A DNA stretch of 64,000 nt from Paramecium tetraurelia. Taxonomy: Eukaryota > Ciliophora > Oligohymenophorea > Peniculida > Parameciidae. Position 1 is the first letter of the stretch, and each line of letters opens with the position of its first letter. Position numbers and translations under genes: made by a program. Below are positions 1 to 11,809 of the stretch, in pieces. A model generated the notes under the pieces. The model saw nothing but the letters and a program-made list of their open reading frames with translations, had not been told where the DNA came from and did not search any database. The stretch lies in the NCBI RefSeq assembly GCF_000165425.1, contig NW_001798962.1, positions 3,705 through 67,704 of the forward strand. Reading direction: 5' to 3'.

Positions 1-3000
1 GAAAGGTGAGAAGTCTCAGGTATCAACTCAAGAAGAGTATATGCGAACCTATTTGTCAAGATAACTTATTGGTGGAAAAAGCAAATGTGCGAATCCAGTT
101 TCATCTTGCCATATAAAGGGTGCTAGAATTATCAAATAAAGTGTTAGTCGTCCTGCTTATAATGTGATACAGTTTAATTCTCAATACTATTGTAGGATTA
201 TTTAAAATTTATGATCTACCCTGAATGTTGACGATATATGTTGGATATAAGATCTTGGATCATATTTGTTATTCTATTTGTGGAGATCAGATAGTAACTG
301 TTGATGAGGAATGTGATGATGGAAATTTAATAATTGGGGATGGATGCCATTTTTGTAATTATAGCTGTTAAGATTCTTGTTTGAATTGTGTATAAGGAGA
401 ATGCTTGAAGTGTAAGGAAATAACTAATAATTTCTATCAAATTGCTAATTCTGTAGCTTAGATAAAGTCAATCATTTATTGACTTTATAATAAATTCAGA
501 GATTTAAATTGAGACATTTTCCTAGAATTGTAAGATTTGTCAAATTTAATACTTGTATCGAATGTGAATTAGACTATTATGGTAAAATGTGTCAACCAAA
601 ATGTGGAGATAAAATTGATGTACCTGAAGAAGAATGGGATGAAGGTAAAAGTAATCTTACTAACAAATGTTATAATTGTAAATTAATATGTTCAGAATTC
701 TGTTAATGGTGCGATTTTGGAGTTTGTAAACAATGCTAACTAAATATTATTTAGATGAAAGTAACAATACTTGTCAGCCTATTTGTGGTGATAATATATT
801 AGCTCCTAATGAAGTTTGTGAAGATGGAAATGATATAGAATTTGATGGATGCTTTGAATGCTAATTTTAATGTCAAGTTGATTGCAGATTTTGCTTCCTT
901 GAAAATGTTTACAATGTTTGGAACCATTAGTCTTGGTCTAGTCTAAAGGAAAATGTGAACTTATAAAATATTGTGAGGCTGAAGCTGGCTTCTATTATTA
1001 AAGTAGTACCAATAGTTGTGTTAATTTATGCGGAGATGGCATTGTGACAGGCCAAGAAGAATGCGATGACACTAATATAATTCCATATGATGGTTGTTTT
1101 GACTGTAGATTTCAATGCAATAAGTAATGTGAGTTGTGCGATAAAGGAGTATGCCTTATTGAAACTTGTCCCTTAGGATCTATATGGATAAATAAATCAT
1201 GTTGTGGGGATGCTATCTAAAATGGAGATGAAGAGTGTGATGATGGAAATCATATAGATTATGATGGATGTTCAAACTGCCGATTTCAGTGTCATTAATT
1301 TTGCAATATCTGCTTGAATGGCATTTGTAAAGAATGCTTTGATGAATATACATTAGATTAGAATAAATGTGTTAAACAATAAAGTATCCTAGTAGATAAT
1401 GGAGATTCAAATCATTTAAGATATAATTAGGATTACATTTGCCTTGATGATGAATGTGCATTTTCTCTTAAACCAAAAATGAGTCTAATCTATTTAAATT
1501 AAACTTTCTCTCATTAATATGTGGAGATTAACTTTAATTAACAAATACAATATGCAAAAATGCCTAATAAAGGTTAATTTTCACCTTTCGAAATACAAAT
1601 TCAAAATTTAAGTGAAGAATATTATAAAATACAACTTTATCCTATCAGAGACATCACATATGATTTATAATTTGTTTAATATGTCGCTGACATAGAAATT
1701 TTTCTAGATCTCTAAGAGGAACCCATTTTATAGATTACTCTAATTTAAACTGTTATTAACTACAATAATCAAACTATTATTGAACCAAATCAATCTATTT
1801 TCCTCTAAGAGCCTAGGATTTTAAGTGATGAGCTTAAATCCAGAAGCGTTGCTATCAGTAAAACAAGCAAAGCATTTATGATCTCTGCAATTACTATATC
1901 TTCTGTATCATTCATTTTTGGTGATTCCACCCTATTAAATGAAGCCTTGAACATACTTTAGTATTAGTCCTATCTCAAATTTATTAATCTTGAATATCCA
2001 GAAAATTCATATATTTATTTTCAAAGCTCAGAAATGTTATCAATTTCTAACTATTTATCGAATTTGTAAATCGATTATGTTCTAGGTGTCATTACAAGCA
2101 AGGAAGAAGAATAAATAATACTTGATGGAAAGTTCGCATAATATGATGTAGATTGCGATCTTATTCTTAATTTAATTCCTCAATGCCCCAATTAATAATA
2201 CTTTTAACTCTAATTCTTAATAGCAAGACAATTCATCTTAAGTACTAAATTTTCATTTGGGCTCAGATTTTTAAATACGATTTTCAAAATCTATCGAGTG
2301 GTAAAAAGTTATTAGTAGAATTTGCTTACAGGTCGGATAATAAATACAGGATATTATAAAATACAGGTATTAATTTAGTTTGAGATTAATCATGCCCATT
2401 TTATCTTTAAATGCTTGGGATATTTTATTTAAACTACTACTACAAATTCATATCAATAAACTATAGAACGAAAGAGAACACTCTTAATATTTTCTCAGCT
2501 TTTCTATAATAATACTGTACTTAATCTTATAGCAAAAGCACCTTTTGGAATGTGAATTCTAAAAAGAATTCCCTTTAAATAAGATATGAATCATTAGATA
2601 TTTTTAGAACATCCTTCTTTCATGTAGTGTTAGTTTTCTTTTAAAATCATTCAATACTTCAGTCTTTACTAATAGCAATAAACAGTATTTTTCAATGCTA
2701 CTTTATTTAAAAATATTAATAAGTTAACAAATTAGATAACTTTGTTAACATAGTTACAGAAGCAACTGTAGCACTTTATAGTTTAACTTCTTACATATAT
2801 TATAAAGAGAATCTATTCCCCTATCAAACTGTTGTAAATGTTGGATTTTTTCATATTGGTATCTTAATGTTTAGTTTATCATTTGTCTTATGTAAGCAAA
2901 TTTACAAAAAAATATAGATCATATCATCAAAAGTTAACAATTATAAAATAGAAAAATTAAAAAGTAAATTGTGACTATTGAAATTTTAAATATCTAAATT

Positions 3001-3310
3001 ATTAATTATGGTTTTAATTAATTAGTCCTTGGTTTTAATTCATAATTCTTAAATAATCATTAATGTTACTTATCTTTATTCTTTGACAATAATAATCTCC
3101 TTTTTTGTAAATTACCAATATTTCAAAGAAACAAGTATTCAAATATTCTAAGAAAATAAAGATCAAATACTAAATTAGAAAATATTTCTAAGATCATTTA
3201 TATAGTTAACTTTATTTTTGATTTTATTAAATAAAACATAGTAGACTTAAATTTACGTCTCAAATTTAGTTTAACGATTAATATAGTAACCTTTGGGTTA
3301 GGAATATTTT
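1..3310 (+). pseudogene. Cysteine-rich repeat membrane protein, broken, 5' end outside window
   Basis: Repeated modules built on CGD...EECDDGN...DGC..C followed by spaced Cys pairs are readable at about 280-440, 590-760, 780-930, 1030-1170 and 1200-1380. An open stretch runs from about 930 to 2550, and hydrophobic segments at about 2810-2890 and 3050-3230 suggest a membrane anchor. The layout recalls ciliate Cys-rich surface-type proteins, but the exact family is not identified. The frame is interrupted by a TGA at 480 inside a 23-bp palindrome, single-base shifts near 745 and 900, and a TGA at 2553 beside a GAATTCT/AGAATTC hairpin; more stops follow 2970. One module has Trp where the others have Cys. 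It is either a decayed paralogue or a gene damaged by a retained IES plus small errors. Confidence 0.6.
462..488. repeat. TA-bounded perfect palindrome, IES-like insertion
   Basis: Eleven-base arms (ATAAAGTCAAT and its reverse complement) flank CATTT. The inner unit runs from TA at 463 to TA at 486. Each end reads TAAAGTCA, which fits the Paramecium IES end consensus TAYAGYNR at seven of eight positions. Removing 463-485 (23 bp, keeping one TA) deletes the in-frame TGA at 480 and joins the upstream Cys-rich frame exactly to the downstream one. The 26-28 bp class is the shortest I know for P. tetraurelia, so 23 bp would be unusually small. The excision interpretation is inference. Confidence 0.6.
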
Positions 3311-3610
3311 CTTAATTTAATATAAATGCTGGTGAGAGAATATGAATAGTGATATTTCTGAAATGTTCATATTTAATGATTAATAATAAATTTAACTATA
3401 TAATAATTAAATCAAACTAAAATAAAAGTGTTTTTCTTAGATTAATTATAATAATAATGAACTCTTACAAATACCAAATAAATTTAGATCATATGAATGC
3501 ATGAGACAAGTACAGAATACTCATATTAACAATGAAGTCATTAAACTATTAAGATGAAGTCATCATATAGTATAAAAATAATTAAAAACAAAATTGTAAA
3601 TATTTATTGA
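3311..3610. other. AT-rich intergenic spacer
   Basis: Many TGA triplets in all frames and no repeat stand out. It presumably holds the promoter of the hydrolase gene at 3611, but no motif is recognised. Confidence 0.5.
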
Positions 3611-4705
3611 ATGCATTAGACATTATTATTATTCCAGCTATTCACAATAATATCTTGTTATTCCTATCTTCCTTAACTGGAAATTGACTTGAATGCCCCA
3701 CCAAAATAGAGATGGATGAAGGCAGTATAAACAGTCCTTGAATTACATGGATATTAAAATTCCTTTGGTTCAGTATTTGCTTTTCATAATCAACATTCTT
3801 TTCATATATTAAACAAAGATGACTATGATACAATAGCATATTTTTTAAGAAAGAACTTTCCAGAACATGCATTAGAATTGGAAGGGGTAGTAGAAGCATT
3901 GAATAGACCAGAGATCACCTTCGAATATATGGCTGGATGGGCATATTTCCATGAGATAGCACATGTTACAAATTAATTTTAAGAGTGCACAGGAGTTTTG
4001 TTATCAGCAGGTGACTAAGTAATTCATGGAAGAAATATGGATTAAGCACCAGGATAAGGTAGAAATCTAGTGTTGCATTTATTCATTAAAAAGGATGGAA
4101 AATATATTGGAGAAGTAGTCGATTGGTATTGGTTCAAAGGTGGATTTATTACAGCATAGAAATATAATGTTGCGAGTCTTGAAGAAAATTGGAGAATTGA
4201 TAAAAGATTAACAAAATAATCAGTTATGTTATTTATTTAAAGTGGATTACCATCATTGACTTAGTCCTTTAGAGAGGTTTTAACAAATGACAAACTCAAC
4301 ACTTATGAAAAAGTAGTATAGTATCTTGAGACTCATGAGGTAGGATGTGGTTTATATTATATCGTGAGTGGTAGTAGTAAGGATTAAGGTACTATTATTA
4401 CACGAGGACCATAGGAAACCATTCCATCGTTGAAATTAAACACCGCAAGTGGAATTACGTACTTAGTCTAAACAAATTATGATCATTGGGAAGTTGATCC
4501 AGAGGAGGATCCCAGAAGAACTGTTGCAGAGGATTTACTTTAAAAAATGAAAATTAATCTAAAGAATGAGTTTGGCATTTATGCTGTAATGAACACTTTT
4601 CCTGTCCACAATGAAGGTACTTTCGTCACTGTTATAATGAATACCAAATACAACAGATTTACAACTTTAGGACAAGAAGCTATTACATTTTTTGATGATG
4701 AATGA
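3611..4705 (+). CDS. Acid-ceramidase/NAAA-like linear amide hydrolase, secreted
   Basis: Uninterrupted 364-codon frame without introns. A hydrophobic N-terminus (residues 1-20) looks like a signal peptide. Residue 126 is a Cys in CTGVLLSAGDQVIHGRNMD, which matches the nucleophile motif of the N-terminal-nucleophile family of acid ceramidase and N-acylethanolamine acid amidase, where the enzyme cleaves itself before this Cys. The later TNYDHW and DPRRT also fit that family. Length is close to the usual 360-395. It likely hydrolyses N-acyl amides in an acidic or lysosomal compartment; the exact substrate is not decidable. The start is the first ATG in frame, and the 4706-5010 spacer is AT-rich with no gene seen. 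Confidence 0.8.
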
Positions 4706-5010
4706 AAGATTCAATATATTTTATATATTAAAACACACATAACAATATAATTATTTTTAGCTAAGAGAAGATTTCCAATCTCAAATATGTATTAGATATA
4801 TGAAAAGGTAGTTATATTTATCAATAGAATTGTAACATATTTATAATTAATTTCATTTATATTTTGATTCATAAAAATTAAATAATTTTATAAAAATACC
4901 TATTGTATAAATATAGATATTTTTAGTTTTTTATCATTCTGATTTTTAGAAATTGGAATTAATTAAGTATTAAGCAGTATTAAAATCAAATAAAAAAAAA
5001 TGACCGAAAA

Positions 5011-6639
5011 TCATTAATATTTTAATTCATACATTTAATATTGATTTTCACCTTGAATTGATTAATTTTCAGGTTTGCCTATCCAGGTGACCAAAAACCT
5101 TCCATTATTTGATACGGTGGCAAATAATAATTAATATTTGTATACTAATTTACCTATCTTTTCAAATCTTCCATTAACTTATTTTAAAAAGTGAATGCAT
5201 CTATTATGTTTAACAACGAATAAATTTCTGTTTGGGTCGTGCCAAATAGGAGTAAATATATGATCCATATTTCCTGATACTAAATTAAACTCTGTTTGTT
5301 AGTTTTATAATTTATTATTTTAAATTTTATAATAAATTAATTTACCATCCCTCTGATTCAACAAAAAAGATGAATTGTCAATAAATTTAACCCTCATTCC
5401 ATAAACTTTACAATCTAATTTGTCTATTTCAATTAGTTCCTAACGAATAGAAAACAACCTTAAGCAACCATCCATTCCACATAACACCAAATAATTTTCA
5501 TCTTCATTGAGACTCAGTCCAAATATAGGTTTTGAATTTTTATCAATTTCTTGAATTTTAGGGTTTCCTAGAACAAAGTTTTTAAAATTGACTTCAATAA
5601 TTGCAATTTATGCTTTCTAAGTCCCTATATATAATTTATCTCCCTTTTTATTCAAACACATGACTTTTGCACCTCCATTCAATTATTAACTTCCCTATTC
5701 TTCCCATATCTTTTATTCAGTACGTTTCCAAATTTTGATTTTACAATCATTATCTCCTCCTCCAGATATAAGGGTATCTGAATTCTTATCAAAAAGGAGA
5801 CAACTTATTTCACCCTTATGTCCATTCAACTCAGCAATTTACTCCATTTAACCTTCTAAAAAGTTCCAAATCACTATTGAATTATTTTTTGCAGTGGCAA
5901 TCAGGTTATCATTTTAATTAAAGCATAAGGCTTAGCATTTTTCAGATTATTCTTTAAAACCTATTTATTAGCAAATGTTTCCCAAATTAATCTCCAGGCC
6001 TTTTAAACTAATGAATTCCTTACAAATTGATTCCTCATACTCATTTTAATCCTTTAAACTCTATTCTTAACCAATTTCTGATATATCTGGTTCATATTAA
6101 AAAAAAAATTTCTGCATATCTTAAATAATTCCTTCCCCATCTATGTCTTTCATACCTTTAAATTTATTTGTTAAAGTTTCAAAATCTTATATAATTTTAA
6201 TCTTAGTTTAATTTGGTGCATTTTTATTTTGAAAAAGTTGGTTTATGTATTCATCCCTTAGACCGGATAAAAGAAATTTATTTATCTAGCATTCATTACA
6301 TACTTTCTCAATACCAATATTTGAGTCATTGATGATTTACTCAGTTTTATTAATTGAACTATTTTATTTTAGAATAGCTTTATGTTAATCAACTTAAAGT
6401 TCCAATTCATCTTGTACTCCTTTGATTAACCAGTTTCTATTTTTTTCTAAAGCAAACCACAGCTCCTTTATATCATAGATTTCTGGGGAATAAATTTAAG
6501 TTTTATTAAGGTCATCAAATTCTAAAGAAGAAAAAAAGGCTTCACATGACTAATTTTAATCTTTCACATTTCTTAAATTATCAGAAATTAGGTTTATTAT
6601 TTTCTCCACTAATTCTCCTCTTTGCTGTTTATTCAACAT
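5011..6639 (-). CDS. WD40-repeat protein with helical N-terminus
   Basis: Single exon of 542 codons on the minus strand. The first ~240 residues are polar and probably helical with a Cys pair (CNEC). From about residue 270 WD40-type repeats begin, for example the stretch around NSIVIWNFLEGQ, then GHKGEISCLLF and DCKIKIWKR. At least five blades can be traced to the C-terminus. WD40 proteins are scaffolds; no partner can be named. An in-frame TGA lies shortly upstream of the chosen ATG. The start is only 36 bp from the stop of the Rab-like gene on the same strand, so a promoter must be very short or overlap it. Confidence 0.75.
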
Positions 6640-6675
6640 TTCTTTCACTATATTTATTTATACTACAACCTTGAA

Positions 6676-7422
6676 TCAAAATTCAATATTTAGATGTATT
6701 TAGTTAATTTACAATTTAATAGAATTTGATTCTATGTGAACATATTAAAAAATTAAATTAGAAAATAATTTTGAATCTGTTAATATGGTATAATAAATTT
6801 CTAGATTATAATGCAAGTATTACCTTCAACCATCCTTGTTTAACATTTTTCAATATCCTCATCTGAGTATACACTAACTTCCATGAATATTAATTTATGC
6901 ATTTCAGCAAATTTTTATGCTTTTTCTAATGAAACTTCTCTTGATTTATTATTGTCAGCCACCTTGTCAATTTATTACCAATTAACATGATAAAAACAAC
7001 ATTGTCTGCCTTGGATTTTACATCATTCAACCAATTTTCTAATTCATCAAAAGTTGACTTTTTGTGATATCATAAACTAAATAAACCCCTTTTGCTTTTT
7101 ATTGATGACTAATATAAATATCAACATTTTCATACTCTAATACAACCTACCTATATCTTTCCTACCCAGTTGTATCCCAATAAAGTAGATTTACTGTCTA
7201 ATTATTTGATACTTAGTATTTTTTTTAATCATACTCAATACCAATACTTGGTTGGTTTACTTTTGGCAGCTTTCTCCAAACAAGTCTTTAATTTTATAAA
7301 ATACAACCAAAACCTATTGAATAAATGTGTTTTTCCAACTGCTGTATTTCCATCAAAAGTAACTAAATAAATGCAATTGTATAAATACCCTTATATGATT
7401 TAATTTTTTCTGGCATGTCCAT
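6676..7422 (-). CDS. Rab-like small GTPase with two single-base frame breaks
   Basis: With four introns (7363-7388, 7286-7313, 7109-7135, 6801-6823) the frame gives the Rab order of motifs: P-loop GNTAVGKT, PSIGIEY in switch I, WDTTGQERYR (G3), GVYLVYDIT, IGNK then DK with one base missing (G4), and a C-terminal helix. Two places need one extra base: the A run at the end of DITK (about 7062) and the A run in GNK (about 6980). Adding both gives 215 codons, so the rest of the gene is intact. It is either a recent pseudogene or an assembly with homopolymer undercounts. The family acts in vesicle traffic; prenylation Cys residues are not evident at the C-terminus, which is odd. Confidence 0.65.
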
Positions 7423-7823
7423 TTAAGTTATAATTATAATTTTCTTGTAATTATAATGTAAATTTAGGTTTTAAAATGATGTTGATTCCAAAAGAAGATC
7501 ATCACTTATATGTAATCTAAGGAGTGTGATTCAGAATTGATTATATATATTAATCAAGAGATTTAATTTGCTATGACATTAATCATAATAATTAGGAATG
7601 AATATTGTGATTAAGTTAGGAGTTTCTTATTCATTTTTATTTTGTAAGATAAATGCAGCAATAAACAATAACACAATATTAAATATTATAATTGTGGAAT
7701 ACACATCGATTTAAATATTGTTGAATTGATAAAAACAAATTTATATATTATTTATGTAAGTAAATTACGAAGCTATCATTGACGGTACTTTAATAATTTG
7801 ATGGAATAGAGGCTAAAAACAAA
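7423..7823. other. AT-rich divergent spacer
   Basis: Lies between the Rab-like gene (minus) and the START gene (plus). TAATTATAATT-type repeats near 7430-7455 are the only pattern; no recognisable regulatory site. Confidence 0.4.
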
Positions 7824-8456
7824 ATGATGAAGTGGCAGGAAATAAATGAACAGAACATGTGGGAATTATTTTCGAACAAAGAAGGATACATTGTATATAC
7901 CAAGAAGAATCCAGAAAATGGTATCAATATGAATAGATCTCAAACGGAAATTGCCAGAACCCCCGAGTAGATTCTAGATTTGGTTGCTGATGTCAATAAA
8001 CGACCATTATATGATGAAAAGGTGGAAACTGTATGTTTTCCACATAATAATAATAGGCTCATGTGGTTGAATAAATAGATGCCAACACCAGAGTTATTTA
8101 TGTGAGAATCAAACCACCCATCCCATTCATGAGTAGCAGAGATCTAGTTATGGTTTAGAAGGTTTATAAACAAAATGACGGAGTTTATATTGTATGCTGT
8201 ACTCTCTTTGTCAATATCATTAGCTAAGTCAATTATTCATCAAAAGACTCCTGCAATTAATAAAGTCGAAAGAGCTGAAATGCATCTCAGTGGCTGGATC
8301 ATCATTCCATAATAAAATCAAATGACTAAGATTGTGACTCTCTAATGTTTTGATCCAAGAGGAGACGTACCCACTTCAGTCACCAATCAATATGCCAAAC
8401 TCTAAACAGACATGATGAAGGCTGCAGTCAAGTACATTGCACTTAATTATAAATGA
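7824..8456 (+). CDS. START-domain lipid-binding protein
   Basis: Three exons joined over introns 8031-8056 and 8199-8223 give 193 residues. The sequence follows the START pattern: YDEKVETAHVVEQIDANTR, then VIYVRIKPPIPFMSSRDLV, then VERAEMHLSGWIIIP and a C-terminal helix ending YIALNYK. START domains hold a lipid or sterol in a closed pocket and shuttle it between membranes. The protein is little more than the domain, with no membrane segment, so it should be soluble. The start is the ATG pair at 7824; the frame upstream is open but lacks an ATG. A second START gene lies at 62206. Confidence 0.8.
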
Positions 8457-8592
8457 TTCACAATATTAACATAATTAAATCAATTCATACAATTATTCTA
8501 TAAATTTAGAGTGAAAAAAGATTATTGAGACTAAAAACATTACTATTTATGCTCTATAAAATTAAATCTCAAAAACACATAGTCTTATTGTT

Positions 8593-9760
8593 ATGATATT
8601 AGAAAATTAGATCTCTAAAACCTAGAATGCCCCATCTCCTCAACTCAAAATAAATAAGGATTATAAATCTTAATAATTCTCTTCACTTAACACAAGTCAT
8701 TAATCAATAGATCAAGAGAATTAGTATCCTCAAGAAGGCAAATTGTTGAACTTTATCATGGAACTAGAGGAACTCCAATAAAAGTCTATATTCAATTTAA
8801 CTTTGAATTCCCTGTCCTTAGAACAATAGAAATGTATCCAATTTTAGTATGTTTTAGTGGCTCTTACAGATGATCCCAACAATTCTTAATTAAGGAGGTA
8901 ATTGCAATATAATAAACACTATTACCAAGAATTTCAACATTCACTTCAGTAGGAGAATGTCTATCTCGGAAATTGTCTACAAAATCATAAGGTTTCGTAA
9001 CAATTAAGAAGTCGAATGGTTGATTGGATGATTGAAGTCTTAGGAAATTATAATGAAACTACTACCAATGCCACATTTTTTAGATCTGTCTCTATCATGG
9101 ACTACTTCCTATCAAAATCTAATACTTAATACTCTGATCAGCATCTGCATCTCATTGGAATGAGTAGCATGTTCATAGCCACAAAATTGGAAGACATCTA
9201 TCATATCCCTTTATAAGACTTTGTCTAAAGAGTTGGTCATAATAAATATTCTACGTAATTTTAAATTATTATAATATAGAATAAAAGTCAAAGCTGCGGA
9301 GCAAATGATATTGGAAACATTGAATTATGAAATCACTTTCCCGACTATTCTTGATAGACTTTATAATCTTTATTATTAATGTTTCAGTGTAAACAATGAG
9401 TAAGAATAACAATTATTAACTTTAGTACTAATTTGTAGAACATATTAGAAGCAAGCATCTACATCTTAAAGATGTGTCTTCATGATTATACGATGAATAC
9501 CTTTCACGCCAATACTTTAGCTGCCAGTTCATTTTTTTATTCAATATGCGATTTTGTTATTTCGAAAGATTACCAGCATTAAGATCAAATAATAGATTAA
9601 TTTGTACTTATCCTATTAATTATTATAGAGTAAACGAATTACACAAATATCTGAGATAAATTTGTTCGAATTTAATCAATGTTAAGGGAAATTAAAGGAA
9701 TTGATCAATTCATTTAAGAAAAAGTATCCAGATTTATAGAATTTAGATAGGTTTTCTTGA
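8593..9760 (+). CDS. Cyclin, A/B type
   Basis: Four exons (introns 9255-9279, 9400-9425, 9604-9628) encode 363 residues. The cyclin box begins near residue 140 with RSRMVDWMIEVL, followed by SVSIMDYFLSK and FIATKLEDIYHIPL, which carry the conserved Arg, Asp, Lys and Glu of mitotic cyclins. The second fold contains EASIYILKMCLHDY. The long N-terminal ~130 residues are Gln/Ser-rich with no clear RxxL destruction box. It should bind and activate a cyclin-dependent kinase; which phase it acts in cannot be told. Confidence 0.85.
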
Positions 9761-10057
9761 TTTTATAATATTAATTCTTTCAAATAATCAGAATATAAAT
9801 ATTTATACATTCTTATCCAATGATTATAATAGAAGTTATTTAAATCAATTAATATTATATAAATAATAGTTATGGAATACAATAATAAAAGAGACCAATT
9901 TGAACAATTAAGCTAAAATTCTGTTTTATTTACTAATGCAAAATAAATATGATAGTTATTCAATTCATTCAGTTATCAAAGTTCTCTTTTTGTAAATTGC
10001 TATATAAACAAAATAGATGGAAAATTACATATAAAATATTAATATATTATAATTAAA

Positions 10058-10811
10058 ATGGGAATGTGTGAATCACGAGAAGAATTGAAAGATCCTTAAT
10101 TTGGGAGATCAACAATTTAGCCAAAGATGTCAGAGAATCCAAATTTAGATTTTTATAGAGGTGTCTACCCATTTTAGCTCAATAATTAGATCTAATTTCA
10201 CATGAGACATTGGAAATCCTATAATTAACAATATCAATGGATTAAGTTTTATTCAGATTTAGAATCAGATAAGCAATTTATGCAATGGCTTTATCCGAAT
10301 TTCTTCTAATCATTTTTCAACACAACTAGTTTTAGATTGTCAATCAAGGAAAGGAATAGTTTCATAGAGGATGAATCAGTAATAATGATTATTTATAGCG
10401 TAGATTATGAAATAGTATTTGGATAACGTCAGTATGTTTTAGAGATTCTTAGGGATTGGAAGAGATGAAAGCTAATAATTATAAATCTTAGATCAACAAT
10501 AGTTTGATCAATGCATATACTCCTATACGCAAAATCTGGTAAGGATCCAACGATTTATTTCCTCGATGAGCATATTGGGTTAGAGGGAATTGGCAGTTGA
10601 ATTTTTACAAGTTATAAAGAATAAGTTGACTAAAAAGAATAAGATTTATACATCGAAATTCCAAGGATTCGAGTTGTTGATTGAAGAGATTGATTTATCA
10701 GCACAATCTTTGTATTCAAAGAAAGTATCTCAAAATATTATAATAAAAGAAGCCAACAAAATCATTTGGAGAATTCAAAACACATTATGTGTAAGAGGAT
10801 CTGTTGAATGA
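10058..10811 (+). CDS. OGFr-domain protein (opioid growth factor receptor conserved region)
   Basis: One 28-nt intron (10415-10442) joins two exons into 241 residues. The middle matches the OGFr conserved region: HRHWKSYNQ-type start, FMQWLYPNFFQS, then FLGIGRDES and RIQRFISSMSILG, spaced as in that family. In animals this domain belongs to a nuclear-envelope-associated receptor for met-enkephalin; in protists the function is unknown, and no opioid role should be inferred. It begins MGMCES, so Gly2 could be myristoylated. Without splicing the frame ends soon after 10442. Confidence 0.65.
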
Positions 10812-10928
10812 GCCCTGGGTTTAGGCTTCAATATTAACAAAGGCACCAATAATAAGCATTTAAGAAAAAAGGGAATCGTTCGAAATTAAATAAGAAGTTT
10901 GATGATAATGATTACTTTTAATGAATAA

Positions 10929-11665
10929 TCATTTTTTAGTTGATAAATTGGTATTGATTTTGGAATTGACAGTTTTGAACTTTTCCATTTTGAATGGTTC
11001 CTTTTTCTCCACTCCTCGAATAGCAGCTAATTTTTTATGATTTGTATCATAAAACAATTAAGATGCTTTGTTACTCTTTACTATTGATGAGGATAATTTG
11101 GAATCCTTTATTTAGATTATAGTTACTTATGAGCTTGCTCTAACTTAGTATTTCTCTAATATCGTGGATTCAGCCTCAATTCCATAGGAGTTACCCATAA
11201 CCAATTTCATGGGTGTGGATGGTCTAATGTAAATATATTGAAATGAACCTATTTTTACGACCATATCTGAATTCTTCTTCTGGCAATTCTATGGCTTGTA
11301 TGTTGGTACCCTTTTTAAGTTTTAACCTGGCATCGTGTGTCTATCTAAATTTATACATATCCTGAATAGAATGTACAGTTACATGTGCTTTGACAGACCC
11401 ATTATGAATGGACTATTTGTTTAATTCAGCAAAATCTCTGTTGGGCACTTTGTCTTGGGATTCTTAGTGGAATTTCCAAGTCATGGTAACTGAGTAAGGA
11501 TTGTTATTTACCTTCTTTGGCTCCTTCCTTATCCCTTGCCAAAGGGTGTCCATAGACAAAGTCTTGATTAGGGAGATTGTATGTTGAGGGTTTGGACTTG
11601 CCTACATCATCTTTGGTCAATAGAGGATTAGTGTGATTTTGTGAGAATGGCGGTGTTGTTTGCAT
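10929..11665 (-). CDS. CFAP77-like ciliary protein
   Basis: Three exons on the minus strand (introns 11490-11511 and 11224-11248, the second with a GTT donor) give 229 residues. Landmarks are NQDFVYGHPLARDKEG, KVPNRDFAELNKQSI, FRQTHDARL and EFRYGRKNRPSTPM, which I associate with CFAP77 (C9orf171), a protein of the axonemal doublet lumen or seam. The match is from memory of the pattern, not a search. The Lys-rich C-terminus is longer than I expect. It converges with the OGFr gene with 117 bp between stops. Confidence 0.6.
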
Positions 11666-11809
11666 TTTAATAATAAATAATTAATTAATTTGTATTCTAG
11701 AATTGCAGTCATAGAAATGGTGTGGATTGATTGGGGTGATATTGATTATGTTTAGGAATGATAATAATAAAATAATGTTGATTATATATATATTAATATT
11801 AATAAGCAA

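Noticed and set aside
3642-3899. Minus-strand 85-residue frame inside the hydrolase gene
   Set aside because: It is the shadow of the plus-strand hydrolase, which has a complete family motif set.
6676-7422. Heavily frameshifted Rab pseudogene
   Set aside because: Most apparent frameshifts vanish once four introns of 23-28 nt are removed; only two single-base breaks remain.
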